Notes: generated from the letters alone by a model not told the origin. Shown: positions 35,053 through 44,839, counted from the first letter of the stretch. The stretch: 64,000 bases of DNA from Streptomyces sp. B21-105 (GCF_036898465.1 NZ_JARUMJ010000001.1:8742001-8806000), one strand, 5' to 3'. Made by a program: numbers and translations.

Positions 35053-36054
35053 CTACGCGCCGCGCATCGCCGCCGACGCGAACTCCCGCATCCCCTCCGC
35101 GAAGCCGACCTGAGGCTTCCAGCCCAGCTCCGCCCGCAGCCGGGACGAGTCCGCCGTGACGTGCCGGACGTCCCCCAGCCGGTACTCGCCGGTCACCGCC
35201 GGCTCGGGCCCGCCGTGGGCCGCCGCCAGCGCCGCCGCCATCTCGCCGACGGTGTGCGGCTCACCGCTGCCGGTGTTGTACGCGGTGAGCGCGCCGACGG
35301 CCGGATCCGCCTCCAGAGCGGCCGCGTTGGCCGCCGCGACGTCCCGTACGTGCACGAAGTCCCGTCGCTGCGACCCGTCCTCGAACACGCGCGGCGCCTC
35401 GCCCCGGGCGAGCGCCGAACGGAAGAAGGAGGCGACCCCCGCGTACGGGGTGTCCCGGGGCATCCCGGGCCCGTAGACGTTGTGGTAGCGCAACGACACC
35501 GCCGACCCGCCCGTCGACCGCGCCCAGGCGGCGGCCAGATGCTCCTGGGCGAGCTTGGTGGTGGCGTACACGTTGCGCGGGTCCGCCGCCGCGTCCTCGT
35601 CGACCAGCCCGGGCGACAGTTCCCTGCCGCACGCCGGACACCGCGGCTCGAAACGCCCGGCCGCCAGGTCGGTGACGATCCGCGGCCCCGGCCGCACCAC
35701 GCCGTGCCGCGCGCACGTGTACCGCCCTTCGCCGTAGACCACCATCGACCCTGCCAGCACCAGCCGCCGCACGCCCCGCCCGGCCATGGCCGTCAGCAGG
35801 ACCGCGGTGCCCAGGTCGTTGCGGGAGACGTACTCCGCGGCATCGGCGAACCCGGCGCCCAGCCCCACCATGGCGGCCTGGTGGCACACCGCGTCCACCC
35901 CGGCCAGTGCGCGCGACACGGCGGCTTCGTCGCGGACGTCCGCGGCGGGGTCGGCCCGCACGTCGAACACGACGGGTTCGTGCCCGCGCGCCCGGAGCGC
36001 CTCGACCACATGGGACCCGATGAACCCGGCACCGCCGGTGACCAGTACACGCAT
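35053..36054 (-). CDS. NAD-dependent epimerase/dehydratase (extended SDR) with a Cys-rich insert
   Basis: The product is 333 residues. The NAD motif VTGGAGFIGSHV starts at residue 5 and the catalytic Tyr-Lys pair is YATTKLAQE (about 175-183). Between them an insert has a Cys after GEGRYT and a CPACGREL motif (about 120-160) that resembles a small zinc ribbon. Similar inserts occur in dTDP-L-rhamnose 4-epimerase relatives, so a nucleotide-sugar substrate is likely. TAGCGT lies 6 bases before ATG 36054, which points to a leaderless message. Confidence 0.85.
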   Translation of the reverse strand: MRVLVTGGAGFIGSHVVEALRARGHEPVVFDVRADPAADVRDEAAVSRALAGVDAVCHQAAMVGLGAGFADAAEYVSRNDLGTAVLLTAMAGRGVRRLVLAGSMVVYGEGRYTCARHGVVRPGPRIVTDLAAGRFEPRCPACGRELSPGLVDEDAAADPRNVYATTKLAQEHLAAAWARSTGGSAVSLRYHNVYGPGMPRDTPYAGVASFFRSALARGEAPRVFEDGSQRRDFVHVRDVAAANAAALEADPAVGALTAYNTGSGEPHTVGEMAAALAAAHGGPEPAVTGEYRLGDVRHVTADSSRLRAELGWKPQVGFAEGMREFASAAMRGA

Positions 36055-36131
36055 GACTCCACGCTAGAGCGGCGAACCCCCGAAGAGCTGGTCCGCGCCC
36101 GCCACGTCACGACTCCGTAAGAGTCAGTGAG

Positions 36132-37316
36132 TCAGTCATCGTGGGCCGCCCCGCCCTGCGGCGCACACCCCTCGTCGGCGAGCCGACGGGCGGTCAGCGC
36201 CGCGATGTCGTCCTGCAGCCGGTCGTGGCTGTGGGCCAGCAGATCGGTGTGCAGTCGGCGCAGCAGTTCGTCGGGCGGCAAGGCCCCCCAGGAGCGCAGC
36301 CGCTGTTGCAGCGGGTAGAACACGCCGCCGGGATCGCGGGTCTCGGTGACGCCGTCCGTGTACAGCAGGAGTTGGTCACCGGGCCGGAAGGCGTAGACTT
36401 CGACGCGATACGGATCGCCGACGAGCATGCCGAGGTTCAGCGGCGGGGCCGACCGCCCCCGGTCGAGTTCACGGACCTCGCCGGGCCCGATCAGCAGCGG
36501 CGGCGGGTGACCGCAGTTGACGACCCGGACGACGTCGTCGTCGGCGGGGACCTCGGCGAAGACGGCGGTGACGAACCGCTCGCCCGGGTCGGTGCCCTCG
36601 AGCAGCCTCGCCCTGCGGCTCATGCTCGTCTCCACCCGGTCCGCCAGCGCCGGGAGATCCGACTCGTCGTACGCCGCCTCACGGAACGCGCCGAGCAGGG
36701 CGGCCGCGGTCTCCACCGCGAGCAGGCCCTTGCCGCGCACGTCACCGATGAGCAGCCGCACCCCGTACGGCGTCGGAACGGCCTCGTAGAGGTCGCCGCC
36801 GATGCGTGCCTCGGCCGCGGCGGAGAGATAGAGGCTCGCAAGGCGCAGCCTGCCGATCCGGTGGGGGACCGGTCTGAGCAGGACGCGCTGCGCGATGTCG
36901 GCCACGAAACGCACGTCGGCGAGCGTGCGTTCACGACGGATCCGGTGGGCCGCCAGGATCGTGCCCAGGGCGCCCACCAGGGCGGTGCAGATGTAGGAGG
37001 CCACATAATGGCGGTCCCACAGATAGCCGACGGACCGGCCCGCGCAGCACGGGGTGCCGGCCAGCACCCCTTCGAAGAGGACGGCGAACACCGTGGCGCA
37101 GGCGACGACGGACGGACCGTGGGCGAACGCCGCCAGCAACGGCACGGCGATCAGCGCGAAACTCACCGGCCACCGCGTGGGCGTCACCGGCTCGATCAGC
37201 AGCAGCGCCACGACATACAGCAGCGGCAGCCATCGCATCCACGCCGGAGGCGCGGGCGGTCGGTTCCGCGCCGCCACGGCGGTCTTCGGCCGCCGGTCCG
37301 TGGACGCCTGCCTCAC
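36132..37316 (-). CDS. Membrane-anchored SpoIIE/PP2C-type serine phosphatase
   Basis: The product is 394 residues. The N-terminal 130 residues have three to four membrane helices with a CC pair (GTPCCAGRSVGYLWD) outside or in a loop. The SpoIIE domain (about 165-375) contains IGGDLYEAVPT, LLIGDVRGKGLLAVE, VNCGHPPPLLI and LLLYTDGVTETRD, with the metal-binding Asp residues present. It probably dephosphorylates an anti-sigma-factor antagonist. GTG 37316 follows AGGAG. The 240 bases to its right hold no gene. Confidence 0.87.
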   Translation of the reverse strand: MRQASTDRRPKTAVAARNRPPAPPAWMRWLPLLYVVALLLIEPVTPTRWPVSFALIAVPLLAAFAHGPSVVACATVFAVLFEGVLAGTPCCAGRSVGYLWDRHYVASYICTALVGALGTILAAHRIRRERTLADVRFVADIAQRVLLRPVPHRIGRLRLASLYLSAAAEARIGGDLYEAVPTPYGVRLLIGDVRGKGLLAVETAAALLGAFREAAYDESDLPALADRVETSMSRRARLLEGTDPGERFVTAVFAEVPADDDVVRVVNCGHPPPLLIGPGEVRELDRGRSAPPLNLGMLVGDPYRVEVYAFRPGDQLLLYTDGVTETRDPGGVFYPLQQRLRSWGALPPDELLRRLHTDLLAHSHDRLQDDIAALTARRLADEGCAPQGGAAHDD

Positions 37317-37556
37317 CCCACGCTCCTGCGCGCCACCGGGTGGGCGTGGCGTGCAGGCGGGCGGTAAGTCGCACGGTCGGGGTTACGCGGCCTTCGCACA
37401 GCGGACTCCTGTCACACAACCCGGGCAGGAGGTCCAGCCTGCTGTGCGCAGCCGCGGCACACCGGCGATTGCTCCGCCTGGCGGCATGTTCACCGCCCCG
37501 GACCCACTGTGCTGCCGCCCCCGTGGACAGTCTGAGCGGAAGGTGGGCCGGACGCG

Positions 37557-38336
37557 TCAGACGGTCGCAGGCTGCTTCTCGTCCGCGGCGGGAACGGACT
37601 CCGCCGAGTAGAAGACGGACTTGCCCTGCTTGCTGCGCCGGACCTGCCCCTTGGCCACCAGGGCCTCCAGGGTGCTGCGCACCACCGTGATCTTGATGCC
37701 GCGTTCCGGGTGGGCGCCGCTCAGCGCCTCGGTGACCTCCAGGGCCGACCGGGGCTCGCCCTTGCCGGTCAGGTGACCGACGACGAGTTCGCGCAGCGTC
37801 GGACCGTCGCCGGCCTTCGGTGCCGGCTTGGCAGCGGGCGCCTTCTTGGCCGCCGACGCCGACACCGACGCCGTCTTCGAAGCCGACTCCGTCTTCGGCG
37901 TCGACTTCGACGCTGCCGAGGTCTTCGACGCGGGCGCCGCCGCGGGCTTCGGTGACGCCGCGGGCTTCGGCGCCGACTCGGCCTTGGGCGATGACGCGGC
38001 CTTCGGGGACGACGTCGACTTCCTGGCGCGCGCCTTCTTCTTCTGCTCACGGCCCTGCGCGGCGGCCGGCACGGCGGTCGGCGCGGCCTGACGGGGAACG
38101 GAAGCCGTGGGCGCGCTCGCGGAAGCCGCCTCGCCCGCCTCCGCCGCCCCACCGAGCGCCTGCTGCATGTTGAGCAGCAGAGCGTGGTCGTGGCGCAGTG
38201 ACTCCAACTTCTCCTGGAGCGCGCTCACTTCGTTGCCGAGACGCTCCTGCTCCTCGGTGTTGTGCTTCAGGTCCTCGGCCAACCGGGCGGCATACAGCGG
38301 CCTGAGGCTGGTCGTCTCGTCATGGTTGTCGGCCAC
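37557..38336 (-). CDS. Coiled-coil/winged-helix DNA-binding-like protein with Lys/Ala/Pro-rich linker
   Basis: The product is 259 residues. A coiled coil (about 15-60; LAEDLKHNTEEQERLGNEVSALQ...) is followed by a long linker (about 80-190) full of SPKA, AAPASK and APKPAA units like histone H1 or AlgP tails. The C-terminal domain (about 195-245; TLRELVVGHLTGKGEPRSALEVTEAL, then VVRSTLEALVAKGQVRRSKQGKSVFY) is a winged helix. The lysine-rich tail suggests nonspecific DNA binding or nucleoid compaction; a target is unknown. GTG 38336 has AAGGAGGA 7 bases upstream; the frame continues upstream without family support. Confidence 0.75.
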   Translation of the reverse strand: MADNHDETTSLRPLYAARLAEDLKHNTEEQERLGNEVSALQEKLESLRHDHALLLNMQQALGGAAEAGEAASASAPTASVPRQAAPTAVPAAAQGREQKKKARARKSTSSPKAASSPKAESAPKPAASPKPAAAPASKTSAASKSTPKTESASKTASVSASAAKKAPAAKPAPKAGDGPTLRELVVGHLTGKGEPRSALEVTEALSGAHPERGIKITVVRSTLEALVAKGQVRRSKQGKSVFYSAESVPAADEKQPATV

Positions 38337-38518
38337 GAGGGTCCTCCTTGGAGTGATGTGCCGTGGTTTTGCCGAATAGTACTCACCGCACTCATGACCG
38401 CGTCGCACATGTGCACAATCTCCCGCGCCCCGGCACCCGGTGGCCCCGCGGGGCCCACACCCCCCCGAACTCACCGCACGCCCCCGCAGAGCCGCGGCCG
38501 CTCGAGCCGAGTGAACCG

Positions 38519-41188
38519 TCACTGCCCCCCGGGCAGTTGCTGCTCGGTCCAGATGACCTTGCCTTCGGGGGTGTAGCGAGTGCCCCAGCGGTCGGCGAAC
38601 TGGGCCACGAGGAAGAGTCCGCGGCCGCCCTCGTCCATGCCGGCGGCGCGGCGCAGATGCGGTGAGACGCTGCTCCCGTCGGACACTTCGCAGATCAGGG
38701 TGCGGTCACGGATCACCCGCACGGTGATGGGCCCGGTCGCGTACCGGATGGCGTTGGTGACCAGCTCGCTCAGGATCAGCTCCAGCGTGAACGCCTCCTC
38801 GTCCAGCCCCCAGGCGTGCAGCAGACCGCTGACGCAGGCCCGGACACCGGAGACGGCCGCCGGATCGGACTCCACCTGCCACAGGGCGGTCCGGTCACCG
38901 TCGAGCAGCCGGGTACGGGCGACGAGCAGCGCGACGTCGTCGCGCGGGGCGTTGGGCAGCAGGGCGTCCATCACGGCCTGGCACATCTGTTCAGGTGTGC
39001 GTCCGGCGTGTGCGACGACGCCGCGCAGCCGTTCGATGCCCTCGTCGATGTCCCACTGCCGTTCCTCGAGCAGACCGTCTGTGTACAGCACGATGCTGCT
39101 GCTCGGGGGCAGTTGGATCTCCGCCTTCTCGTAGGGCAGCCCGCCCAGTCCCAGCGGCGGCCCGGCCGGCACCCCGGCCAGCCGGGCCCGGCCGTCCGGG
39201 TGGACGAGAAGCGGCTCCAGGTGACCGGCGCGGGCCATGGCGCACCGACCGGACACCGGGTCGTAGACCGCGTACAGGCAGGTGGCGCCGGTCAGCGTCG
39301 GTGTGTCGCCGTTCTCGTCGTCCCGGTCCTGGTCGATGCGGGTGACGAGTTCGTCCAGATGCCAGAGCAGTTCGTCGGGCGGCAGATCCAGCGTCGAGAA
39401 GTTGTGCACGGCGGTGCGCAGTTGCCCCATGGTGGCGGCGGCGTGCAGGCCGTGCCCCACGACGTCGCCCACCACGATGGCGACCCGCGCCCCGGGCAGC
39501 GGGATGACGTCGAACCAGTCACCGCCGACGCCGCCGAGGCCCGCCTCTGCCGGCAGATAGCGGTGCGCCACCTCGACGGCGCTCTGTTCGGGCAGCGCGT
39601 GCGGGAGCAGGCTCCGCTGCAGGGCGACGGCCGTGGCGTGCTCGCGGGTGAAGCGGCGGGCGTTGTCGATGCTCACCGCGGCACGGGCCACGAGCTCCTC
39701 CGCGACCGACAGGTCCTCCTGGTCGTACGGGGTGGGTTCCCGCGAACGCCAGAACGTCGCCACGCCGAGGATCACCCCGCGGGCCCGCAGCGGAGCCGCG
39801 ATCATCGAGTGGATGCCGGAGGCCACCAGGGCGCGAGCGCGGTCGGGAGCCTGTACCTGCCAGCCGGAGAACGCCGCCATGTCGGCCTCCAGCACCATCC
39901 GCCCCGAACCGAACCCGGTGGCCTGCGGCGTCGAGGGGTCGAAGTGGATGAGCTCACCGATCGGATACAGCGGTGTGCCCTCGCGGACGCCGTGCAGCGC
40001 GACCCGGCGCAGCTCCGCCATGTTCGCCAGGTTCGGTTCCTCCCCGCGCAGCACCGCGTCGGCCAGGTCGACGGTGACGTAGTCGGCGAACCTGGGCACG
40101 GCCAGTTCGGCCAGTTCCTCCGCCGTGCGCGTCACGTTCAAGGTGGTGCCGATGCGCAGGCCGGCCTCGTACAGCAGGCTCAGCCGCTCCTGGACGACCT
40201 CCACGCGCCCCACCAGGGCGCTGAGTTCCGTCGTGTCCCGCAAGGTGGTGACCGAACCCCCGGGGCCGGGCTGCGCTTCCATGGGGCGCTGGCTGACCGC
40301 CAGCAGCCGGGTGCCGACCTTGAGCACCCGGTCGGTGGCCGTCGTGCCCGCCAGCAGGAGCCGTTCGGCCCTCGGCTCCAGTCCGAGGCTGTCGACGGGC
40401 CGCCCCTCCACGTCGGCGCCGAGGTCCAGCAGGCGCCGCGCCTCGTCGTTGGCCAGCAGCAGCCGGCCCTGCCGGTCGATGATGAGGACGCCTTCGCGCA
40501 CCGCGTGCAGGACGGCGTCGTGGTGCTCGTACATCCGGGTCATCTGCGCGGGGCCGAGCCCGTGCGTCTGCCGACGCAGCCGCCGGCTGATCAGCGCGCT
40601 GCCCGCGGTGGCCGCCGCGAGCACCAGCGCCGTCGCCGTCAGCACGAGCGGCGCCTGCCGGTCGGCCGCCACACTCACCCGCTTGACGGTGATGCCCGCG
40701 GAGACCAGCCCGACGATCTTCCCGCTCGGGTCCCTGACGGCGACGACGGTCCGCACCGACCGGCCCAGCGTCCCGGTGGTCGTCTCGGTGACGACTCCGC
40801 CGTGCCGGGCCTTGGTGATGCTGCCGATGTAGTGCCGGCCGATCTGCGCCGGGTTGGGATGGGTGTAGCGGATGCCGTCGACGCTCATCACCACGACGAA
40901 GTCCACGCCGGAGCGGGCACGCGTCTGTTCGGCCTGCCGCTGCAGTGCCGCGGTGGGTTTCGGTTCGCCCAGGGCCTGGACGACCGAGGGGGAGGAGGCG
41001 ACGGCGGAGGCCACCGCGAGGGTGCGGTTGCGGGCCTCGCGCTCGGCGTCGGTGCGGGACTGCAGCAGCAGGGCGGCGACCGCGGCCGCGACCAGCACGA
41101 GGATGATGAAGACCTGCAGAACGAAAACCTGGCCGGCGACGGTCCGTAGCCCCTGCCAGGACCGCAGACGCCCGAGCCGTCGATCCAT
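38519..41188 (-). CDS. Multidomain sensor phosphatase: CACHE-like sensor, PAS, GAF, SpoIIE and HATPase
   Basis: The product is 889 residues. An extracellular sensor domain between two membrane helices (about 20-205; SVDGIRYTHPNPAQIGRHY resembles CitA/DcuS-type sensors) is followed by PAS (about 225-330), GAF (about 345-510), SpoIIE phosphatase (about 535-755; GVGGDWFDVIPLPG, VVGDVVGHGLHAAATMG) and an RsbW-like ATPase (about 775-885; LILSELVTNAIRYATGP). Both phosphatase and anti-sigma kinase activity in one protein is a streptomycete theme. ATG 41188 follows GGGGG; ATG 41197 is an alternative. Confidence 0.88.
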   Translation of the reverse strand: MDRRLGRLRSWQGLRTVAGQVFVLQVFIILVLVAAAVAALLLQSRTDAEREARNRTLAVASAVASSPSVVQALGEPKPTAALQRQAEQTRARSGVDFVVVMSVDGIRYTHPNPAQIGRHYIGSITKARHGGVVTETTTGTLGRSVRTVVAVRDPSGKIVGLVSAGITVKRVSVAADRQAPLVLTATALVLAAATAGSALISRRLRRQTHGLGPAQMTRMYEHHDAVLHAVREGVLIIDRQGRLLLANDEARRLLDLGADVEGRPVDSLGLEPRAERLLLAGTTATDRVLKVGTRLLAVSQRPMEAQPGPGGSVTTLRDTTELSALVGRVEVVQERLSLLYEAGLRIGTTLNVTRTAEELAELAVPRFADYVTVDLADAVLRGEEPNLANMAELRRVALHGVREGTPLYPIGELIHFDPSTPQATGFGSGRMVLEADMAAFSGWQVQAPDRARALVASGIHSMIAAPLRARGVILGVATFWRSREPTPYDQEDLSVAEELVARAAVSIDNARRFTREHATAVALQRSLLPHALPEQSAVEVAHRYLPAEAGLGGVGGDWFDVIPLPGARVAIVVGDVVGHGLHAAATMGQLRTAVHNFSTLDLPPDELLWHLDELVTRIDQDRDDENGDTPTLTGATCLYAVYDPVSGRCAMARAGHLEPLLVHPDGRARLAGVPAGPPLGLGGLPYEKAEIQLPPSSSIVLYTDGLLEERQWDIDEGIERLRGVVAHAGRTPEQMCQAVMDALLPNAPRDDVALLVARTRLLDGDRTALWQVESDPAAVSGVRACVSGLLHAWGLDEEAFTLELILSELVTNAIRYATGPITVRVIRDRTLICEVSDGSSVSPHLRRAAGMDEGGRGLFLVAQFADRWGTRYTPEGKVIWTEQQLPGGQ

Positions 41189-41297
41189 AGCCCCCATCTA
41201 ACCGTGGCTCGTACCGGCCATCACCCTGGAATGCCGGGCTTGGCCGAACTCGTCACACGCGGTGCCGCGCTGTGCACCCACGGCACGGCGCCGGTTC

Positions 41298-41314
41298 CGC
41301 GGGACAGTCCCGCG
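41298..41314 (-). terminator. Small hairpin after the LacI gene
   Basis: CGCGGGA-CAG-TCCCGCG forms a 7-base stem with a 3-base loop, 19 bases past the LacI stop on the minus strand, with CCGGT and ACCGG flanks that could extend it. Confidence 0.5.
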
Positions 41315-41332
41315 CCCGACCGGTTCTGCCAC

Positions 41333-42418
41333 CTACCGCCCGGTGCAGCCGCCGACGGGCCCGGAGCTCTCGCGGACGATCAGGTCGGTGCCGGCGAAGG
41401 TCGGTGCGGGGGGCCGATGGCCGCTCTCCAGCTGGGCGCGCAGCAGGGCGAAGGCGTCGCGGCCCAGCCCCTGGAAGTCCATCCGCACGGTGGTGAGGGC
41501 GGGCGTGAGGAACCCCGAGTGCGGGGCGTCGTCGAAGCCGACCACGCTGACGTCGCCGGGCACCTGCCGGCCGGCGTGGTGCAGGGCGCGCAGCACGCCC
41601 AGCGCCAGGTCGTCGTTGCCGCACAGGATCGCGGTGATGTCCGGGTCCTCCGCGAGCCTGCGCCCCTCGTCGTAGCCGACCTGGGAGTCCCAGCCGGCGC
41701 CGCCGCACGGTTCGGGCGGGGTGATGCCGGCCGTCTCCAGCGCGGCGCGCCAGCCCTGGGCGCGGGGGCCCTCGGGGCGGCGGGCGCCCACGGATGTGGG
41801 GATGGCGAGGTAGTGGACGGTCCGGTGTCCGAGCTCCAGCAGGTACGCGGTGGCGGCCCGGGCCGCCTCGCGGTCGTCGGCCCACACGGCCGGCAGGGGA
41901 GGCGTCCGGCCCGGCGGCGGGGCTTCGACGACGGCGGCGCACGGCACGTCGGCCGGAGCCCGGTCCAGGGCCGCGGCGCCGAGCGGATCGAAGCCGATGA
42001 TCATCAGTCCGCCGCCCTCGGCCGCTGCCGAGGACATCGTGCGGTCGAGGTCGTCCTCGGACGTCAGCACCTTCATGCCCAGCGCGTATCCCGCGGCGCG
42101 GGCGGCTTGCTCCAGGCCCTGCAGGGTGGCCGCGTAGCCGTAGAGGGTGGTGTTCGACGTCAGCACGGTGAGGGACCGGGTCACGCCGCTGGCGAGGGCG
42201 AACGCGGTCGGGTTGCGTCGGAATCCGAGGCTCTCGACGGCCGCCTCGACGCGGCGGCGGGTCTCCTCGCGGACGTTGGGGTGAGCGTTGATCACTCGGG
42301 AGACGGTCTGGTACGAGACGCCGGCGGCCCGTGCGACATCGCGAATGCTGGCGGCTCTGCGTGGCTCCCGCCCGGAACCTGAGCGGTTGTCGGGATTCGT
42401 GTGACCGGTCACATCCAT
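41333..42418 (-). CDS. LacI-family regulator, first of a paralogous pair
   Basis: The product is 361 residues with HTH ASIRDVARAAGVSYQTVSRV and an effector domain ending FAGTDLIVRESSGP. It is closely similar along its length to the LacI protein encoded at 52751-53821 (shared runs such as AAVVEAPPPGRTP and ILCGNDDLALGVLRALHHAGR). It lies just downstream of the araBAD operon, same direction, but past a strong hairpin. ATG 42418 lies 6 bases after a CACACT -10 with TTGACG 18 bases upstream, so the message is probably leaderless. The likely targets are arabinose genes and its own promoter. Confidence 0.92.
   Translation of the reverse strand: MDVTGHTNPDNRSGSGREPRRAASIRDVARAAGVSYQTVSRVINAHPNVREETRRRVEAAVESLGFRRNPTAFALASGVTRSLTVLTSNTTLYGYAATLQGLEQAARAAGYALGMKVLTSEDDLDRTMSSAAAEGGGLMIIGFDPLGAAALDRAPADVPCAAVVEAPPPGRTPPLPAVWADDREAARAATAYLLELGHRTVHYLAIPTSVGARRPEGPRAQGWRAALETAGITPPEPCGGAGWDSQVGYDEGRRLAEDPDITAILCGNDDLALGVLRALHHAGRQVPGDVSVVGFDDAPHSGFLTPALTTVRMDFQGLGRDAFALLRAQLESGHRPPAPTFAGTDLIVRESSGPVGGCTGR
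42400..42413. promoter_or_regulatory. Palindrome TGTGACCGGTCACA inside the first LacI coding start
   Basis: A perfect 14-base palindrome, 5 bases inside the gene, encodes residues VTGH. The second LacI gene keeps the same DNA at the same place while neighbouring residues differ, as expected for an operator used in autoregulation. Confidence 0.6.
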
Positions 42419-42424
42419 GGATCG

Positions 42425-42454
42425 AGTGTGCGAGGCCACCCTGCCGTGCGTCAA
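42425..42454 (-). promoter_or_regulatory. Promoter of the first LacI gene
   Basis: On the minus strand TTGACG (42449-42454), 18 bases, then CACACT (42425-42430), 6 bases before ATG 42418. The arrangement is nearly the same as upstream of the paralogue. Confidence 0.6.
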
Positions 42455-42504
42455 GCGACGTGAGTGACGGGGACCGGTGTTCGTACGACAGATATATTAG
42501 GAAA

Positions 42505-42551
42505 CGGGTCGGCCGGTCGGCCAGGGTGGACCTGACCGGCCGGCCGACCCG
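42505..42551 (-). terminator. 21-bp hairpin closing the araBAD operon
   Basis: Arms 42505-42525 and 42531-42551 pair over 21 positions (two as G-U wobbles) with a 5-base loop, starting 5 bases past the araD stop on the minus strand. It separates araBAD from the LacI gene. Confidence 0.82.
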
Positions 42552-42555
42552 TCGG

Positions 42556-43278
42556 TCAGGAAGACGTGGCCGCCGGGTTGCCGTAGTAGGCGTCGGGGCC
42601 GTGCTTGCGGGTGTAGTGGCGGTTGAGCAGGTGGGGCGGCGGCGGGGCCGTCGGGGACAGCGCGAAGGTGTGCAGCGCGATGTCGGCGACGGCTTCGCAG
42701 ATGATGGCGTGCTCGAGTGACTTGCGGGCGCTCGCCCCCCAGGTGAACGGGCCGTGGTTGGCCACCAGGGCCGCGGGCACCTCGACCGCCCGCTGGTCGT
42801 CCTCCTCGAGCAGGTCCACGATGACCCGCCCGGTGTTGTACTCGTAGTCCTTCGCGCACTGCTCGGCCGTGAGGTCCGGGGTCACCGGGATCGGGCCGTT
42901 GAAGGTGTCGGCGTGGGTGGTGCCGAGCACCGGGATGTCACGGCGGGCCTGGGCGAAGGCGACGGCGCGGGTGGAGTGGGTGTGGGTGACGCCGCCGATG
43001 GAGGGGAAGGCGAGGTAGAGGCAGCGGTGGGTCTCGGTGTCGGTGGAGGGCCGCAGATGCCCGTCGACGACCGCGCCGTCGGACAGGCGCACGGTCACCA
43101 GGTCGTCGAGACCGAGGTCCTCGTAGGGGACCCCGGACGGCTTGATGACGAAGACGCCCGCCTCCCGATCGACGCCGCTGACGTTGCCCCAGGTCAGCGT
43201 CGCCAGGCCGACCTGAGGGATGGTCAGGTTGGCGTCCAGCACCTCTTGCCGCAGACCGTCGCGCACTCGTGCGGTCAT
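42556..43278 (-). CDS. araD: L-ribulose-5-phosphate 4-epimerase
   Basis: The product is 240 residues of class II aldolase fold. It turns L-ribulose-5-phosphate into D-xylulose-5-phosphate for the pentose phosphate pathway. Zinc-binding HxH is in GVTHTHSTRAVAFAQ, with a third His later in the fold; GNVSG and IKPSGVPY bind the substrate phosphate, and GTTHADTFNGPIP is a family hallmark. It is last in araB-araA-araD, 43 bases after araA. Confidence 0.95.
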   Translation of the reverse strand: MTARVRDGLRQEVLDANLTIPQVGLATLTWGNVSGVDREAGVFVIKPSGVPYEDLGLDDLVTVRLSDGAVVDGHLRPSTDTETHRCLYLAFPSIGGVTHTHSTRAVAFAQARRDIPVLGTTHADTFNGPIPVTPDLTAEQCAKDYEYNTGRVIVDLLEEDDQRAVEVPAALVANHGPFTWGASARKSLEHAIICEAVADIALHTFALSPTAPPPPHLLNRHYTRKHGPDAYYGNPAATSS

Positions 43279-43321
43279 CGGCTTCCTCCTTGCGTACGGA
43301 TCAGAGCCACGGTGTCCGCCC

Positions 43322-44839
43322 TCACAGCGACTGGGCGAGACGGTGGTAGGCCGCGTTCCAGCGGACTTCCTTGGCGAACTGGTCGGTGCGGGTGTTCTCG
43401 TCGATGGTGAGGAGCTCGACGCCGGTCATGGCGGCGTAGTCGGTCAGGGTCTCCACGCTCACGGCCGAGCTGAGCACGGTGTGGTGCGGGGCGCCGGCGA
43501 GCAGCCAGCTCTCCGCGGACTCGGCGAGCGAGGGGCGGGGCTCCCACACGGCACGGGCCACCGGCAGGCGGCGCAGCGGCTCGCTCGGGGAGATGACGTC
43601 GACGACGTTCGCGGTCAGCCGGAACCGGTCGCCGAGGTCGGAGAGACCGACGACGACGGCCGGGCCCTCGGCGGCGTCGAAGACCAGGCGGACGGGGTCC
43701 TCGCGGCCGCCGATGGAGAGGGGGTGGATCTCGGCGCTGGGGCGGCCGGCGGCGATGGAGGGGCACACCTCGAGCATGTGGGCGCCGAGCACGCACGGCT
43801 TGCCGGGGCCGAGGTGGTAGGTGTAGTCCTCCATGAAGCTGGTGCCGCCGGGGCTGCCGGCGCCCATGACCTTCACCGTGCGCAGCAGGGCCGAGGTCTT
43901 CCAGTCGCCCTCGCCGCCGAAGCCGTAACCGTCGGCCATGAGGCGCTGGCAGGCGATGCCGGGCAGCTGGCGCAGGCCGCCGAGGTCCTCGAAGTTGGTG
44001 GTGAAGGCGGTGAAGCCGCCCTCGGTGAGGAAGGCGCGCAGGCCGGCTTCGATGCGGGCCGCGTACAGCAGGGAGTCGTGCTGGTCGCCGCCCGGGCGCA
44101 GGGCCTCGGCGACGTCGTAGGAGTCGGTGTACTCGGCGGCGAGTTCGGCGACGTCCTTGTCCGACACGGCGTCGACGACGGCGACGAGGTCGTTGACGCC
44201 GTAGGTGTTGACGGAGAACCCGAACCGCAGCTGGGCCTCGACCTTGTCGCCCTCGGTGACGGCGACGTCACGCATGTTGTCGCCGAAGCGGGCCAGCCGC
44301 AGGGTGCGGGCGGTGTGGCGGCCGACGGCGGCGCGGGCCCAGGCGGCGACGCGGCCCACGACGCGGGGGTCGGTGGCGTGACCGGCGACGATCTTGCGGT
44401 CGACGCCGACGCGGGACTCGATGTGGCCGAACTCGCGGTCGCCGTGGGCGGCCTGGTTGAGGTTCATGAAGTCCATGTCGATGCTGGGCCAGGGCAGCGA
44501 CAGGTTGTACTGGGTGTGCAGGTGCAGCAGCGGCCGGTCGAGGGCGCTGAGTCCGGCGATCCACATCTTGGCGGGGGAGAAGGTGTGCATCCACACGATC
44601 ACGCCCACACAGGTGTCGGAGGCCGAGGCCTCCTGGCACATCCGCCGGATCGCGTCGGCGTCGGTCAGGACCGGCTTCCACACGATCCGGACCGGGATCT
44701 CGCCCGGGTGACCCAGCGTCTCGGAGATGCTCCGGGACTGCTCGGCCACCTGCTGCAGCACGTCGTCGCCGTACAGGCCCTGGCTGCCGGTGAGAAACCA
44801 GACCTCGTGGTCGGGGTAGGGCGTGGCGTTGGCTTCCAT
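43322..44839 (-). CDS. araA: L-arabinose isomerase
   Basis: The product is 505 residues, close to the usual 500. It isomerises L-arabinose to L-ribulose in the cytoplasm using a manganese ion. Recognisable segments are [16 protein letters not shown] at the N-terminus, [31 protein letters not shown] and the metal-binding region [14 protein letters not shown]...FMEDYTYHL, where the two Glu residues act in catalysis. AAAGGAAA precedes ATG 44839. It lies 76 bases after araB. Confidence 0.96.
   Translation of the reverse strand: MEANATPYPDHEVWFLTGSQGLYGDDVLQQVAEQSRSISETLGHPGEIPVRIVWKPVLTDADAIRRMCQEASASDTCVGVIVWMHTFSPAKMWIAGLSALDRPLLHLHTQYNLSLPWPSIDMDFMNLNQAAHGDREFGHIESRVGVDRKIVAGHATDPRVVGRVAAWARAAVGRHTARTLRLARFGDNMRDVAVTEGDKVEAQLRFGFSVNTYGVNDLVAVVDAVSDKDVAELAAEYTDSYDVAEALRPGGDQHDSLLYAARIEAGLRAFLTEGGFTAFTTNFEDLGGLRQLPGIACQRLMADGYGFGGEGDWKTSALLRTVKVMGAGSPGGTSFMEDYTYHLGPGKPCVLGAHMLEVCPSIAAGRPSAEIHPLSIGGREDPVRLVFDAAEGPAVVVGLSDLGDRFRLTANVVDVISPSEPLRRLPVARAVWEPRPSLAESAESWLLAGAPHHTVLSSAVSVETLTDYAAMTGVELLTIDENTRTDQFAKEVRWNAAYHRLAQSL

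Noticed and set aside
36067..36140. Direct repeats AGTCAGTGAGTCAGTCA beside the SpoIIE gene end
   Set aside because: Too short and in part coding; no consistent stem or regulator pattern emerged.
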